A stretch of 64,000 nucleotides of DNA from Limnanthes douglasii subsp. nivea (GCA_036936605.1 JAUPFV010000003.1:107951278-108015277); one strand, 5' to 3'. Positions 1 to 12,795 are shown, counted from the first letter of the stretch. Numbers and translations are program-made. The notes: generated by a model not told the origin, from the sequence alone.

Positions 1-39
1 AAAATACTTCAAAATGGTTAAGACATGTCTTTATTTATA

Positions 40-463
40 GGGTTTGGCTAACCGGTGCCCATAGACACCGGTTAGTATAGCATTTATTAGCTACTTTTAG
101 GTAATTATAACTATAATTATTAGTGTAGGAGTAATGTTTCGTCCATACTTTTCATAAGGACAGGAAATATCCTTTTATTTAAGTTAAGTTATTCTTCTGT
201 TACTAATATATACAAAGTATTTTTGTTTTGATTAAAGGGTTTGGCTAACCGGTGCCATGGGCACCGGTTAGTATAGCGTTTATTAGCTACTTTTTAGGTA
301 ATTATAACTATAATTATTAGTGTAGGAGTAATGTTTAGTCCATACTTTTCATAAGGACGGAAATATCCTTTTATTTAAGTTAAGTTATTCTTCTGTTACT
401 AATATATACGAAGTATTTTTGTTTTGTTACTAATATATACGAAGTATTTTTGTTTTGATTAAA
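40..463 (+). repeat. Tandemly duplicated left terminal arm of the Mutator-like element
   Basis: Two direct copies of about 197-227 bp lie head to tail, 40-236 and 237-463. Both begin GGGTTTGGCTAACCGG and run through the same sequence to TTTGTTTTGATTAAA. Copy 2 contains a further duplication of about 31 bp (GTTACTAATATATACGAAG...). A perfect palindrome with 12-bp arms around ATG lies at about 244-270. Confidence 0.85.
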
Positions 464-1496
464 TATTATATTGTGATATTAAGTTAATTCTTAATATTTT
501 ATCCATGTAATTTATATTTTATAAGATCTTTTTAAAGTAATAATAAAGTTTATGAAATTATAATATTGTTTTATTTTAAATAATTTTAAACTATTAAATC
601 AATTTAGATGGTTGTTTTGTTATTTTGTTATCTTATTATATATTGCTAATAAAATATTTCAAAATTATGATTATAAAAATATACCACTAATTTTTAATTT
701 TTAATTTTTAAAATTAAAGTTTATAAATATAATTATTTTTTGGTACAATATCCATTTACTTATAATATTTGTTTAATAAATGTTTAATATATCACCTATT
801 AAATGAAAATTTTATTAAACTAAATTTTCAACAAATATAAATATCATACTACTATTTTATTTAAAGATAATTTTAAATTATTAAATTGATTTTGAATATT
901 ATCTATTTTTATATAATCGATATAGAAAAGGCTACCAGTTTTTTTTTTCGACTTAATTTTTGTAAATGATAACTTATTTTTCTTTAATTAAAGAAAAAAA
1001 AGTTTAGAGAAACACACTCGTTATAAAAATGATTTTCCAACTGTTTTTTAAAATTCAATTAAAAAACTGGATTTTGATGTTCATTTTTATAAACAATATA
1101 TAAAAAACTCATTTTAAAAATCGTTTAAAAACTAATTTTTTAATATGTATATTTAAAATTAATGTATATAAAATTTAATACATAATATTAATAAATAATT
1201 AATACTATACATAATATTTATTTATAACATAAAAAGAAATAATATCGAATAGAAAATTACTTCGGTCTATAATTAAACATAACTCGTATACTTAGATTTC
1301 AGATCCATGCTAATAATTATAAAAAAATAATAATAATAAATGGTATTGACTAATACCAAAAGGATATAAAGATATTTCTGTCCTTATGAAAAATATGACT
1401 AAACATAAATGCTGATCTAATAACTATGCTAATAATTACCTAATAGCTAATAAATGCTATACTAACCGGGCCCCTGGGCACCGGTTAGCCAAACCC
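40..1496. mobile_element. Non-autonomous Mutator-like (MULE/MITE) element
   Basis: The ends are inverted: GGGTTTGGCTAACCGG at 40 is matched in reverse complement by the sequence ending at 1496, and similarity continues inward for roughly 140-190 bp (right arm about 1345-1496). The element is flanked by a perfect 9-bp direct repeat, TTATTTATA, at 31-39 and 1497-1505, the usual signature of Mutator-like insertion. The interior is AT-rich with no coding capacity. Each end also carries its own short palindrome, CTAACCGGTGCC with its complement around a small loop. The left arm is duplicated in tandem. The paralogous DNA near 17340-17390 lacks the element. Confidence 0.85.
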
Positions 1497-1504
1497 TTAT
1501 TTAT

Positions 1505-2640
1505 ATACCATTGATAATTCTCATGTTTAACAGGTGTGAGATATGAGACTTTGATCACACCCTCATAAAGACAATATAAATGTATATCTCCTAAATATTT
1601 TACATAAAATATACAGAATCATACATAAAAATTAAAAAAATATATATTAAAACACATTGTGTGTACCGAAATTCTAAAACTGAACACTAATTCTGAATTT
1701 TCGCGTAGACCTCTGAATTTTGGATAAAAAAAAATATCTAACGTGGATAATCGAAAGCAACATTAATATGTTACGTAACAAAATATAAAAATTCGGATTT
1801 ATCGTTAGTGACACTTTAATATTTTTAAAATAAATTTAAATTTATGATAATTTTGAAATCTTTTGATTTTTTTTTTCAAATTTAGCAAATAACACTAAAA
1901 AAAATCAAAGATACAAAAATTCGATACATAAAAAAATTGTCTAATTTTGCTTCTGTTTCAGGTAATTACTAAATAATTACTAAACCACCAATTTTATTTT
2001 TGACTTTATCAACTTTCTAAATTATTCAGATATTATGCGGTCCGCTCGTAAAATATTATAATCAGTTCAGTTTTTGATAAAACCAAATCGTTAAATTTGT
2101 CGGTTCGGATTGAATCGAATCGTTAGATTTTTGGTACGCTCTGCTTCGGTTGGGTTCGTTTCCGGCTTTAATTTTGGTTCAATCTATTTGGATTCAATCC
2201 AACTTTATTTCTATCTGTTTTGGTCATATTGTCCATTAAAATAAATCTAGTTATAATTTCATATTTTTATTTTTTAACTTAAATAAATAATAAAAAATCA
2301 AAATTTAAAAGTTAATTTTTAATTTTTTTTATATTACTTTCTAGGTAACAATTTTGAAAATATAACGTATAATAAAATAAATAATATTTATCGGTTCAGT
2401 ACAGATCCTACACGGGTATGGTTTATAGTTTATCAGTTCGATTTTGTAGCGATTTTATCGGTAATTTTACTTATTTATCTGTTCGGTTCGAAATCAATTT
2501 TATCGTTTCAAATTTTGATCGATTTCAATTTTTAAATTGCAAACCAAGTAGTTAACGATGTGTTTCTCAATCTGATTTTTAGAGTTGAATTTCGATTCGG
2601 TTATTGTTTCTAGGAACCTTTAACAGCCACATATACATAT
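1505..2640 (+). repeat. Arm 1 of a segmental duplication (upstream part)
   Basis: This stretch aligns in order, with gaps, to 17380-17855 and 22035-22667. Shared anchors include AGACAATATAAATGTA (1571 and 17413), GAAATTCTAAAACTG (1670 and 17488), and an AT-rich block with CGGTTCG-type repeats at 2040-2600 and 22130-22600. It has no open reading frame of note. A third, shorter copy of the CGGTTCG/AT block lies at 8840-9330, so that block is also a dispersed repeat in its own right. Confidence 0.7.
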
Positions 2641-3722
2641 ATAAAAGAAACAAAAAGTTAGGAGAAGACGAGCTCTTTTTCTTATATTCGACAAATGTTT
2701 ACAAGTCACACAGAACAACCTTCATAGATTTTTGGCTATTTAACAACCTTATCTTTTAACCTCTCTTAATGTCATTAAGACCATCTTAGGTAGCCAGACA
2801 AATATATCACAAGAAAAAGAAAAGAAACAGCGCTAAAGTCTGAACTATTTTATCCAAAGACTCGACTACATTTCGGTCGTAGTTTCTACACTTTGTTCAG
2901 CCACCACTTTAATCCAAATAAATTAAAATGACAACCCACCTTGTTTATTTAAAGATTTTATCATAATGTTATCATTTAAAATGGCACACTAATCAAAACT
3001 CAAAAATCCAGTTCTCCTTTCGCTTAGACCACCTGCAGCAGTGGAGATATTTTCATCTTTTAAAAGTGCGCTACATCAGCGTCATTTCAGCACAATTCTC
3101 AAATAATTTTTCAAAATTTTTAATTCCACGCAACTGACCATATTTCATCTTTTCAACATACCCCATCATTTTTTTCTCTCTTTCGCATCATAATATCTTC
3201 AAAAAATTTATTGTCCGAATCAAATAAACCAAGTCTCTATTTATAGATCTCGAGAAAATATAAATCCTGGTATAATTTTTTTATTTTTTAACTTATTAAA
3301 ATATTCCGAAAATCATTTTAAAAATACAAAATAAATAAAATACTTAAAATATTTCGGTGTCCAAATCGAACAAACCAAGTCTCTACTTGTAGATATCGAA
3401 AAATAAAAAATAATGGTATACTTTTTTTATTTTTTTACTAACCAATATTTCTATAAAATGATTTTTATAGAAAAAAAAAAACATAGTAGTGACTGCAGCG
3501 TGCCATGTGGCTACACTGCAGTTGGTTGTGGCAGAGATGAACCCGGGTTCATCTTTGAGGTGCCACATGAGATGAATAATACACTGCTGCCTTATAAAAT
3601 GCGCATTATTCATCCAAAAAATGTACTCATGCTGGTGGTCTTAGTTTCATTCTCATGGTTGTCCTCTTTTCCTCTGCCTCGTATTTGTTTAAAATTTTCT
3701 ATAAAACAGATATTAAAAGATT
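2641..3722 (+). pseudogene. Truncated beta-glucosidase duplicate (upstream region plus exon 1)
   Basis: Positions 2641-3026 and 3641-3722 match 25877-26340, the upstream region and signal-peptide exon of the intact beta-glucosidase gene. A clear shared anchor is CATCTTAGGTAGCCAGACAA. The start codon context is kept (about 2981), but the third codon is a stop, and a 614-bp MITE splits the signal-peptide region. Similarity ends after AAAACAGATATTAAAAGAT near 3722, so no catalytic exon remains. This is a dead gene fragment from the same duplication that spans 1505-2640. Its value is as an outgroup for the live promoter and as an empty-site reference for insertions in the other copy. Confidence 0.85.
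3027..3640. mobile_element. Harbinger/Tourist-like MITE inserted in the pseudogene
   Basis: The inserted block begins GACCACCTGCA and ends TGCTGGTGGTC, giving short imperfect terminal inverted repeats. TTA flanks it on both sides (3024-3026 and 3641-3643), the 3-bp target duplication typical of PIF/Harbinger elements. The intact gene reads straight through the corresponding point (CGCTCAGTTTC near 26253). Inside are an imperfect direct duplication (about 3217-3290 and 3364-3430) and a perfect 18-bp palindrome, GATGAACCCGGGTTCATC, at about 3536. It has no credible coding sequence. Confidence 0.75.
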
Positions 3723-3983
3723 TGGTTTCGGTCTATCGTAAAAACTTTATTTTTATTATTTTGTGCGGTCTAATCAGACTCTAAATTTGAGAGATGATTT
3801 ACAGCCCGAATCATATAGCTTTATAATAGATTAATTTGTTCTTTTGTATCAGAATACTGTATTGTTTCTTAACACCAGCCAAATATAGTGGCATCGTTTT
3901 GATACAATCCAATCAAGTCATATAGTTGATGAGTCACAGATACTCTAAACTAGAAATTATAGATCAGTTCATTCACCTTGAAC

Positions 3984-4907
3984 ATGTCTAAGGGTTTATC
4001 ATGTTCATTTGTTGGGAATATGGGTACCACATACTTCGCTTCCGTATATAAGTATGAACAACTCGATCTCAACACTGATATAAAATCTATCAATGATACG
4101 ACAAGCAAGTTTTCGAAGTTGGATAAGTTTGACAGCGATGATTTTATAAGATGGAAGAAAAATATACATTTTATGTTGACCACACTGAAGGCTGTGTACG
4201 TTTTGAGCACTCTCATGCCATAGATTATTGAGAATGAAACGATAGAGAAAATAAGGAGGCACTAGAAATGGGAGAATGATGATTGCATGTGTCGTGGCCA
4301 CATCTTAAACGGTATGTCTGATCCTTTATTTGATGTATACCATAATTTCGAGTATGCAAAAAAACTGTGGGATTCACTTGACAAAGATGCTTCTAGTAAG
4401 AAGTTTTTGTTAGTAATTTTATCAATCAAATGGTTGATTCAAAGACGATCATGGAACAGTATAATAAATTGCATAGAATTTTGGGTCAGTTTGTTCAACA
4501 TAATATGAAAATGGATGAATGCATTTTGGTGTCTAGTGTTATAGACAAATTAACCCCCCTCCCTCATGGAAATACTTAGAACACTTTGAAACATAACACT
4601 GAAGGGATGACTCTGGTTCAATTTGGGGAGTCGTTTTAAGATTGAAGAGTCATTAAAGGCTCAAGAAGAAATCAGTAAGGGAAAGAACCAAGTATGATAT
4701 TTCACTCTGAATATGGTTGAAAACAGCGGGTTCTCTAAGAATACAAACACTGGAAAACGAAATAAAAGAAATTTCAAGGGAAACAATAATACATATTCCA
4801 ACAAAAATCCAAAGTTGGCATGTTCGAAGTGTGACAAACATGGCCATTTCAGGAAGGATTGTCGTGTTGGAAAATGGAAGAACAATTGTTTCCCAAGTGG
4901 TAATAAG
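3984..4907 (+). pseudogene. copia gag with CCHC zinc knuckle (broken)
   Basis: The reading frame at 3984-4223 carries a gag-type segment (FSKLDKFDSDDFIRWKKNIH). It continues in shifted frames through a second segment at 4287-4508 (YAKKLWDSLD). At about 4816-4861 a nucleocapsid knuckle reads CSKCDKHGHFRKDC, which fits CX2CX4HX4C exactly. Gag would form the particle and bind RNA. Several stops and at least two frameshifts separate the pieces, so no full protein can be made. Confidence 0.75.
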
Positions 4908-5735
4908 TCTGGTCCAATTGGGTCTAAGGATCTACTAAAAAAACAATGTGAGATTTTAGTTGGAAAATTTAATTTTTGGTCAGAATTATGTGTCACTAAT
5001 ATCTGAAGAATTTTAATTGCAGGATGATAATGTTGCGTGATATATTACTTCTAGAGCAACAAGCTATGTATGTAAATATCTTCAATGGTTTAATAACTTT
5101 CAACCAATTGAATATGAATCTACATTGAAAATGAGAAATGTTACAACCGAGCCGATCAATTGACTAAGTATGTTAAGCTAGTATTACTTCTGGAATGAAT
5201 CTACATTGAATATGAATCTATATTGTTTTATTAAACAATGTATCGTATGTTCTCGGGATTCAGAATAATCTTTTATATGGCGTTTCTTGAATAATTGTGG
5301 TTTCAAACAAATGTATAAAAGTGACAAGTATATCTTGTCAAAACATGGTGTATATGTAGGCTTTAGATATTTATGTAATGGTATTTTTATGTTAAATGTT
5401 AATGTTTCATTTCAACATGAATATGTTTGAATGTCTTATACTAGTACTTGTAGAAATTTTAATTAAACATAAAAATGACATGCTAGACTAGGACATGTAC
5501 ATTATAAGAGAATAAAAGACATGTATAAAATAAGTCTTATACCTCATCTTGATATAAATAATGAGTAAATGTGAGACTTCTATGCTAAGTAAGATAACCA
5601 AAAAACCTTTCATTAATATTAACCGAGTTTTCAAAATATTGGAACTACCATATAATGATTTATGTGATTTTCATCTACTTTGTCGTTAGGAAATAAAAAG
5701 TATGTTATTATGCATCTACATATTACTATATTTAT

Positions 5736-6313
5736 TTGTTGCATGCGAAAAATGAAGCTCTTGATAAATTTAAAATCTATATAGAAGAATTAGATCTAGA
5801 AAAAATTGATTTAGTTAAAAATCTACGTACGGTTAGAGGATGTGAATATTATGATCCGATATATTTTCAGTCTACTAGTATAATACATCAAACAATGGTT
5901 CCTTATATATCACAACAAAATTGTTTGGTAGAAAGGAAGAATAAGACTTTAAAAGAACCTGTTAATTCCATGTTATCCTATTTGGGTTTAAGTGAAGGGC
6001 TCTAGGGTGAGGCTATGTTAACAACATGTTATTTATTGAATCAAATTCCTACTAAAAGAAATAAGATAACCCACTATGAGCTTTGGTTTAAAAAGCCTAA
6101 AACTTGAGTTTTCTGAGATTCAGGGATTGTAGAGCAGTTGTAAGGTTCATCGAGTCTAAAAGAAAAAACTTGGCTGAAAAAGGTATAAATTGTATCTTCA
6201 TTAGGTATGCTGAGCATTCTGTTGCATATAGATTCTATGTGTTAGAATCTAACAACTATGTGCAAGTGAATACAATTATAGAGTCAAGAGATGCATTATT
6301 TTACGAAGATTAA
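5736..6313 (+). pseudogene. copia integrase fragment
   Basis: The frame at 5736-6005 contains a degenerate catalytic-core segment (the equivalent of QQNGVAERKNRTLK reads QQNCLVERKNKTLKEP), followed by TTCYLLNQIPTKRNK. A frame at 6104-6313 continues the C-terminal part of the core. The HHCC zinc domain is not recognisable in 5000-5700. The integrase would have joined element cDNA to host DNA. Stops at 6003 and a frameshift near 6100 disable it. Confidence 0.7.
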
Positions 6314-6834
6314 ATCTATACCAAGACCTAGAAATACAATTCAGAACTCAATCGATTGGAACTCAATACAAAGTGAATATGGATTAGGTGGTACTATTTC
6401 TATACCTGAATCTTCTGAACCAAGGAGAAGCACTAGAGGTAGAAAATCTATGCCTTTTGGATATGATTTTTTACTTTATTTGGTTGAAGGATCAAAAGAT
6501 AAGGTTGACTATCAATATCAATATTATTTTATTATTGAGCATGATTCAAAGACTTTTAGTAAAGCTATGGCATCAAGATATGATGCATTCTGGAATAACG
6601 TTATTCAAGATGAGATAGATTCTATCATGCATAATAATATAAAGGAATTGGCTGATTTACCTCCTTATTGCAAGTAATTGGGAAATATGGATTTTTAAAA
6701 GGAAAATGAAAGTAGATTGTACCATTGTGATGTATAAATCAAGATTGGTTATTTAAGGTTTTAGGCATAAATACAAGATTGACTTCTTTGATACATATGT
6801 TCATGTTGCTAGGATTTCCATTATTACATTATTG

Positions 6835-8095
6835 GTAGCAATTTCATGAGTATACAATCTGACGATTCTTAAAATGGATGTGAAAACTGCATTCTCGAAT
6901 GGTGATTTGGATGATGAGATTTATATGAAACAACCGGAAGGGTTTGTTATGCCTGATTGTAAAAATAAGGTATGTAAGTTGAAGAAATCTTTGTATAGTT
7001 TGAAACGAGCACCCAAAGATTGGTATAATGTTTTTTGGTAATGTGGTGTGGTCTAATGGTTTTATTCTTTAATCAAGCAGACAAATATGTATATAATAAA
7101 CTTGATGCTTGTGGCATAGGAGTTATGATTTATCTATATGTGGATAACATGTCTATTTTTGGTACCGACTAAAATCAAGTTGATTAAACCAATAAATTTT
7201 TGTCATCTAGTTTTGAGATGAAGGATTTATGAGAAGCTGAGATGATTCTTGGCATAGGAATCAAGAAAAACAACACTAGTATATCGATTTCTAAATCTCA
7301 TTATATTGAAAACATATTAAATAAATTTAATTTTAAAGATTTTTTTCCGGTTAGCACATTTATGGATCATAGTCTTAAGTTTTTAGCTAATAAAGGTGTT
7401 GTAATATCTCAACTTGAATACTCAAGAGCCATTGGTTGTCTTATGTATCCTATAACTAGTACTAGGTCACATATTGCCTATGCTATTGGAAATCTTAATA
7501 GGTATACTGGCAATCCAAGTTCACATCATTGTCAAGCTATAAACCTACTATTCAAGTATTTAAAGAAACCATGGATTATGATTTGACTTATACATAATTT
7601 ACTTCGATTCTTGAAGGTTATTCGGATGCGAGTTATATTTCCAATATGGAAGATCATTCTTTTACGAGTGAGTGAGTGTTCTTTTTTTGAGGAGGTGTTA
7701 TATTATGGGGATCCAAGAAACAAACCTGTATAAATGAGAATTTGTGGCATTAACAGCAACTAGTTAAGAAACTGAGTGATTGAGAAATTCTGAGATATGA
7801 GATTTTATTGTGGCCCAAATTGTTAACACATATATCTATCAGGTGTCATAGTGAAGTTGTTTCGGCTAATGTGTATATACAAGTTTACAAACGTATGTCT
7901 AGAAACTTAGGTGTTAGATATAGCATGATTTGTGAACGTATCACGCATGATGTTGTGTCAGTTGGGTTTTTCGAAAATCAATATAATTTAGCTGATCATT
8001 TAACCAAAGGGTTAAGTGGAGAACTTGTGCACAAGTGGGATGCGATTAAAGTCTATATGAAATATCTCATGTTGAAATACCTGATTCCCATCTAA
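6835..8095 (+). pseudogene. copia reverse transcriptase and RNase H (broken)
   Basis: From about 6870 the reverse transcriptase palm is recognisable (LKMDVKTAFSNGDLDDEIYM). The catalytic YVDD appears as YVDN near 7138, a change that should abolish polymerase activity. ORF 7242-7586 holds the connection segment (SAIGCLMYP-like, read as SRAIGCLMYP). ORF 7808-8095 holds the RNase H end with NLADHLTKGL, the standard copia C-terminal motif. Multiple stops interrupt the whole. Confidence 0.8.
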
Positions 8096-8839
8096 TATGA
8101 CATTAGGTTGTGAATTCAACGGGGCAAGCTTAACGTTTAAATATTGGAACATATTTTCAAGTATTATCCCAAGGTATGTGTTCAGATTTGCAAGTTGTGG
8201 AGGTCGAAGTTTATCTTCTTAATAGTTCTTTTGAAAAATTGCATATGTAGGTGCAAGAGGAAAAAACTATCTATTTGAGCATAAAGTTTAGTCACCTTAG
8301 GAAGGTGAAACTTGGCTTTGATATGGTTGAGAAGGATAAGGACACAAGGTTAGTAAAAATAGTTCAAAGTCAGAACATTTGAGTATGTAAATTTATGTGT
8401 ATATTGTCTTCATATTCATTATGAATAGTAAATGTTCAATCCTTAGTGATACGTTGATATTAAAATATTTGAAATGTGTAATATACTAATATGAAATTCA
8501 AACTTCACGATATTTTATTTATGCATAAATTTATTATTTGTTGTGATTTTGTTTTAGTTAAACATGAATTGCACTAAAACATGAGAAGATTGTTAGATAT
8601 TTTAGTGTAATTGGATTGACTAGTCGACCAGTGTAGTCATAATATATTATAGATCAAGTTAGAGAGTGTGGAACGCATGATTGTTATATTATATTGTGAC
8701 TAACATGCGTAGCAAGTTGGGATAATGGACGTAACCCCCTGTGGGGTTCAAGGGGTAGAATCTATGGTTGGGGACCACCAAAAATATTTAAATTTGAAAT
8801 TATCTATAACAAGACTTCAGAATTATCCAAGAATAAAAA

Positions 8840-9330
8840 ACTATTCCCAAAAATCGCTTCAGACCAGATTAGACCGTTGAATTTTGTGGTTCGTTTGGTC
8901 CGGCCCGTCCTGGTTTATTTCTAGTTTTGATTTCAGTCCGGTCCGGTTTTGGTCTTATTCAATCTATTTAATAAATCCAACTATAAATTTTTATTATCTT
9001 TTTAAAATTAAATAAATGATATAAAAGTCTAAGTTTATAAGTTAATATTTGATTTTTTTTTAAATTAGTCTTTACCTAATCATTTTGGAAATATAATGTA
9101 TAAATAAAACTTAAAAAACAATATTTACCGGTTCGATTCCGTATCGGTTTCATCAATTCATATTATATCGCTTCTATCGATATACACGTTTTATCAGTTT
9201 GATTCTAAATCGGTTCCACCTGTTTATCGGTTCTACCACTTCGTTTCTAAATTGATTTTTTATCGATTCGATTAGATATCGGTCTCAATTTTTAAAATAT
9301 AAGCACGAATCGAACCATTAACCCTATTAA
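8840..9330 (+). repeat. Dispersed CGGTTCG/AT-rich repeat, third copy
   Basis: This block has the same architecture and orientation as 2040-2600 and 22130-22600. It has a stretch rich in GGTTCGG/CCGGTT words, an AT block containing ATTTTGGAAATATAATG, then more CGGTTCGAT words. It lacks the beta-glucosidase upstream sequence that follows the other two copies, so it is a free-standing member of the repeat. Its class is not recognised. From 9400 to 9800 another GGTCCGGT-rich stretch follows that may be part of it. Confidence 0.55.
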
Positions 9331-10505
9331 TGTAAGTTATCTTGGCCCTTATATATAGAAACAATTTGCAAATAACCTAATTTTCTTTTATTGTTCTATA
9401 TTAGTCCTATTATCGGGTCGGATTGGTCCAGGTTGGAGTGACCTGATACCGGTCGGTAAGCTATCAAACTGGTCCAACCCATACTGCTAAGCGAAGTGAG
9501 CTAAATATTATGGACCGAGACCGGCAAGAGTTGGTCCGGTTCGGTCTGGCTCTTAACAGGCCGATCTGTTAGTTTATCGTAAACATTTTAGGGTTTTAGT
9601 TAAAATCATACATAGATTAGGAAGTTTTTTTATATATCTCCTTTATCGGGCTGGTTACCGGGTGGATCAGTCCAGACTACTAAGAGAGTCGGTCCAGGAT
9701 TTCAGATCCCAACCAGCTCTCTAAGTTCCCCGAATCAGTCTCAGGTGGTCCTTGGCGGACCGGTCTCAGACGGGTTAACAGGTTGGGAGGCCCAATAACA
9801 GTTTTATTCTATATGCACCTAATTTCTTTTATTGGGTATATCTTGTGTATATACAATCAAAATAGATAAGAGGGTATGCAATAATTGAAAAAGTATATAT
9901 TCAACATTCTCATGAGACGTGACATGATTGTTTGTGACAAATGTATACTCAATTGTCAGCATCATTACAAAGTGTATCTGATATATTGTATATAACTTTT
10001 ATATTTTGTAATTTATATTTTACTATCACTTAATTATGATGATTTAATATATTTATTGAATGAAGATAATCTTTGATTGTTTCAATTTTATTAGTCCATC
10101 AAGATTCTTTTGAACTTAAAATAAATTGAAATGAATATCATACCAAAAGTGTTCAAGAAACTTTTTTAGTCGAGCAAATTCACAAACCTCTTATGGTCCT
10201 TGTAAACCTGTCCCATATTTTTTCAGAAGAAATTTAGCATGGATGCTAAATTATACTTAACCCTCTTAAAATTTTTAATTAATTTAATTAAATAATCATT
10301 CATGCTAAATATATTTTTGTTGTATGTAATATATTTAGTAGTCAAGAGTGAATTATTTTTCTCGATTTTTTTCATGTTGATACAAAATTAATAATCTCAT
10401 TATAAGTGGACTAAGATCGGAAAATATAACATGTGCTGTTACTATTGAAGATCTTACTTAAAAATTAATAAATAATTAAACTCTAAAACTTTCCCCTATA
10501 GATGG
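9331..10505. other. Intergenic, nothing recognised
   Basis: The first 450 bp are GC-richer with repeated CCGGT/GGTCC words. The remainder is AT-rich with no reading frame over 60 codons and no repeat boundary that I could place. Confidence 0.5.
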
Positions 10506-10855
10506 TGTTATAAAATACTATGCAATTATCAAAAAATGACTCAAGCACAAAATATATACGAAGGAAAGATTTAAATGAAACACAGGATTTAACGTGGTTC
10601 GACAATTGTCTACGTCCACGGTCGCCACCAGAGAAAGAGTTTCACTATTATAGAAAAGGTTACAGATTTCAGATTGTGTTTTGTGTCGCCCTAGTAATCT
10701 ATTTATAGGGAATTAATAGACTTACTAGACTATGGGCCTAACGGGCTCATACCATAAAACTAACTCAAGTGATTGGAAAATATCACTATCACAACACAAA
10801 ACTGTACTGCCGGACACAATACACTGTCAAGGCACTATTCGACTCATTCACAACA
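10506..10855 (-). repeat. 3' LTR of copia element A
   Basis: The 350-bp LTR reads TGTTGTGAATGAG... on the minus strand and ends ...TTTTATAACA. It pairs with 14970-15319 without length difference and with about 17 substitutions. It contains GTGGTTCGACAATTGTCTAC, a segment also seen in element B's LTRs. Confidence 0.95.
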
Positions 10856-10870
10856 AATCTTCCCCTTGAG
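10856..10870 (-). other. Polypurine tract of copia element A
   Basis: The minus-strand sequence CTCAAGGGGAAGATT lies directly upstream of the 3' LTR. It is the expected plus-strand primer site for reverse transcription. Confidence 0.85.
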
Positions 10871-10941
10871 GCGAATATCCTTTCTTCACTATCAACAAAG
10901 AATCTTCTCTTCTTCTGACTCTACAAATTCCCTTAAGGCAT

Positions 10942-12504
10942 TCACTCTATAGTGCGAACACCGATCCAGTTTAGGCACTCCCTAAACTTTCGAACTGATA
11001 CTACCTTGGTCATTTTATCTGCTGGATTATCGTGTGTAGACACTTTCTTCACATCAACAATTCCCTTTGATATTATATCACGAATAAAATGATACCTGAC
11101 ATCTATGTGCTTTGTACGCTCATGGTACATCTGGTTCCCTGTAAGGTGTATGGCGCTTTGACTGTCACAAAACACTTTTGTAGTACTCCTATCCAAGCCC
11201 AAATCTGCCACCAAACCTTGCAACCATATTGCCTCTTTAACTGCTTCTGTTACCGCCATGTACTCTGCCTCTGTTGTAGACAAAGCTACAGTAGCTTGAA
11301 ATTGTGCTTTCCAACTGATCGCACTCCCAGCTAGAGTAAATACATATCATGTCAGAGATCTTCTTTTATCCATATCACCTGCAAAATCAGAATCAATAAA
11401 ACCAACCAATGATCCTGCAACATCATTCAGCGATTCACTAATATCGGTTTTGTTAAAAGTTAAGCCAACGTTCACAGTATTCTTCAGATACCGAAGTATC
11501 AATTTCACTGCCTGCCAGTGTTCTTTCCCAGGACATCCCATGTACCTGCTAACTACACTAACCGCATGTGAAATATCAGGACGTGTGCATACCATAGCAT
11601 ACATGATACTACCAACTGCACTTGCATATGGAACCTTCGACATTTGTTCCAACTCAGCATTGTCCTTGGCCGCTCCTACTGCAGACAACTTGAAATAAGT
11701 AGCAAAAGGAATGCTAACTGTTTCAGCATCAAACATGTTGAATCGTTTTAACACTTTCTCAATATAGCTTCGTTGAGACAAGTGTAATGATCCTAAATTT
11801 ATGTTCCTGATAATCTCCATACCAAGAATTATCTTTGCTCTACCCAGATCCTTCATCTCAAAATCGGCACTAAGCTGCTTCTTTAACTGCACAATGTGTG
11901 ACATACTATATGCAGCAATACGCATATCATCCACATACAACAACAAGTAAACATAAGAATCATCTGACAGCTTTTGATGATATACACAACTATCATATGG
12001 ACTCCTCGTGAACTCTTTTGACAAAATGAATGTATCAAAATGTTTGTACCATTGCCTAGGTGACTGTTTCAAACCATACAATGACTTTTTCAGCAGACAG
12101 ACTTTGTCCTCCATATTAGGTTCGATAAATCCCTATGGTTGTCTCATGTAGATTTGCTCCTCCAATTCACCATGTAGAAACGCAGTTTTCACATCCAACT
12201 GCTCAAGCTCTAAATCTTACAAAACTACTATGGCTAACAAAACTCGAATCGAACTATGCTTCACCACTGGAGAAAACACTTCATTGAATTCGATTCCTTC
12301 CCTTTGAGTAAAACCCTTAGTGACCAGTCTTGCTTTGAATCGAGATGCCTCAACCCCTGGATTACCTTCATTTTTCTTGAACACCCATTTACTTCCTACT
12401 GTCTTCTCTCCTTTAGGAAAGTCAACAAGCTTCCATGTTTGATTCTTATGAAGAGATTCAATCTCTTCCCCCATAGCACCAATCTATCGATCTGCCTCTG
12501 AACT
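10942..12504 (-). pseudogene. copia A reverse transcriptase and RNase H
   Basis: Read on the minus strand from about 12500: a segment ending in KWVFKKNEG, then the palm (EQLDVKTAFLHGEL), the intact catalytic YVDD (LLLYVDDMRIAA near 11930), and the connection (YASAVGSIMYAMVCTRPDIS). RNase H follows (FIDSDFAGDMD, then [11 protein letters not shown]) to the stop at 10942. In-frame stops fall at 12217-12219 (TAA), 12133-12135 (TAG) and 11347-11349 (TGA). Otherwise the frame is open, so the domain would be full length without these stops. Two of the three stops are shared with element B. Confidence 0.92.
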
Positions 12505-12795
12505 CGCCATAGCTTCTCTGTAGCTACTAGGTTCCTGCATCTCAACTTCTTCTGCAAGTGACAGAGGATATGCAACTAGATTCACATACCTTTTTGGAAG
12601 TCTAATATCTCTTCTTTCTCTGCCCAATGCTATGCTATAAGGTTGTTGTTTTGGTTCAGGCGCATCATCGTCACTATCATCTGATGCTGACGCTTCACCT
12701 CCTGATTATGGATCCACCTCAGAACCACTTGAATTATTGGACCTGCTAGGAACTGATTCTACTTCAAGCTCCACCTGTTTACTCACAACCAATCC

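Larger units (their letters stand above)
3960..8790 (+). mobile_element. Degenerate Ty1/copia retrotransposon
   Basis: On the plus strand the order is gag, zinc knuckle, integrase, reverse transcriptase and RNase H, the copia order, all broken by stops and frameshifts. No 5' LTR is visible before 3960. A plausible 3' LTR start (TGTTAGATATTTTAG) is at about 8592, after the polypurine-like ACATGAGAAGAT. It would run through the GGGGTTCAAGGGG segment near 8740, but no partner LTR confirms this. The family differs from elements A and B: its knuckle and RNase H sequences do not match theirs. Confidence 0.8.

Noticed and set aside
3413..3784. 123-codon open frame across the MITE and pseudogene
   Set aside because: It spans the MITE boundary and the dead signal-peptide exon, and has low-complexity Phe/Lys sequence. 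It is a chance frame.
8730..8770. GTAACCCCCTGTGGGGTTCAAGGGG as a terminator or RNA hairpin
   Set aside because: Stem-like G/C runs of this kind are common in copia LTRs. The position after the RNase H end fits an LTR better than an independent RNA.
10520..10708. 62-codon frame repeated at 14984-15172
   Set aside because: Both copies lie inside the LTRs of element A, read on the non-coding strand, and recur because the LTRs are repeated.
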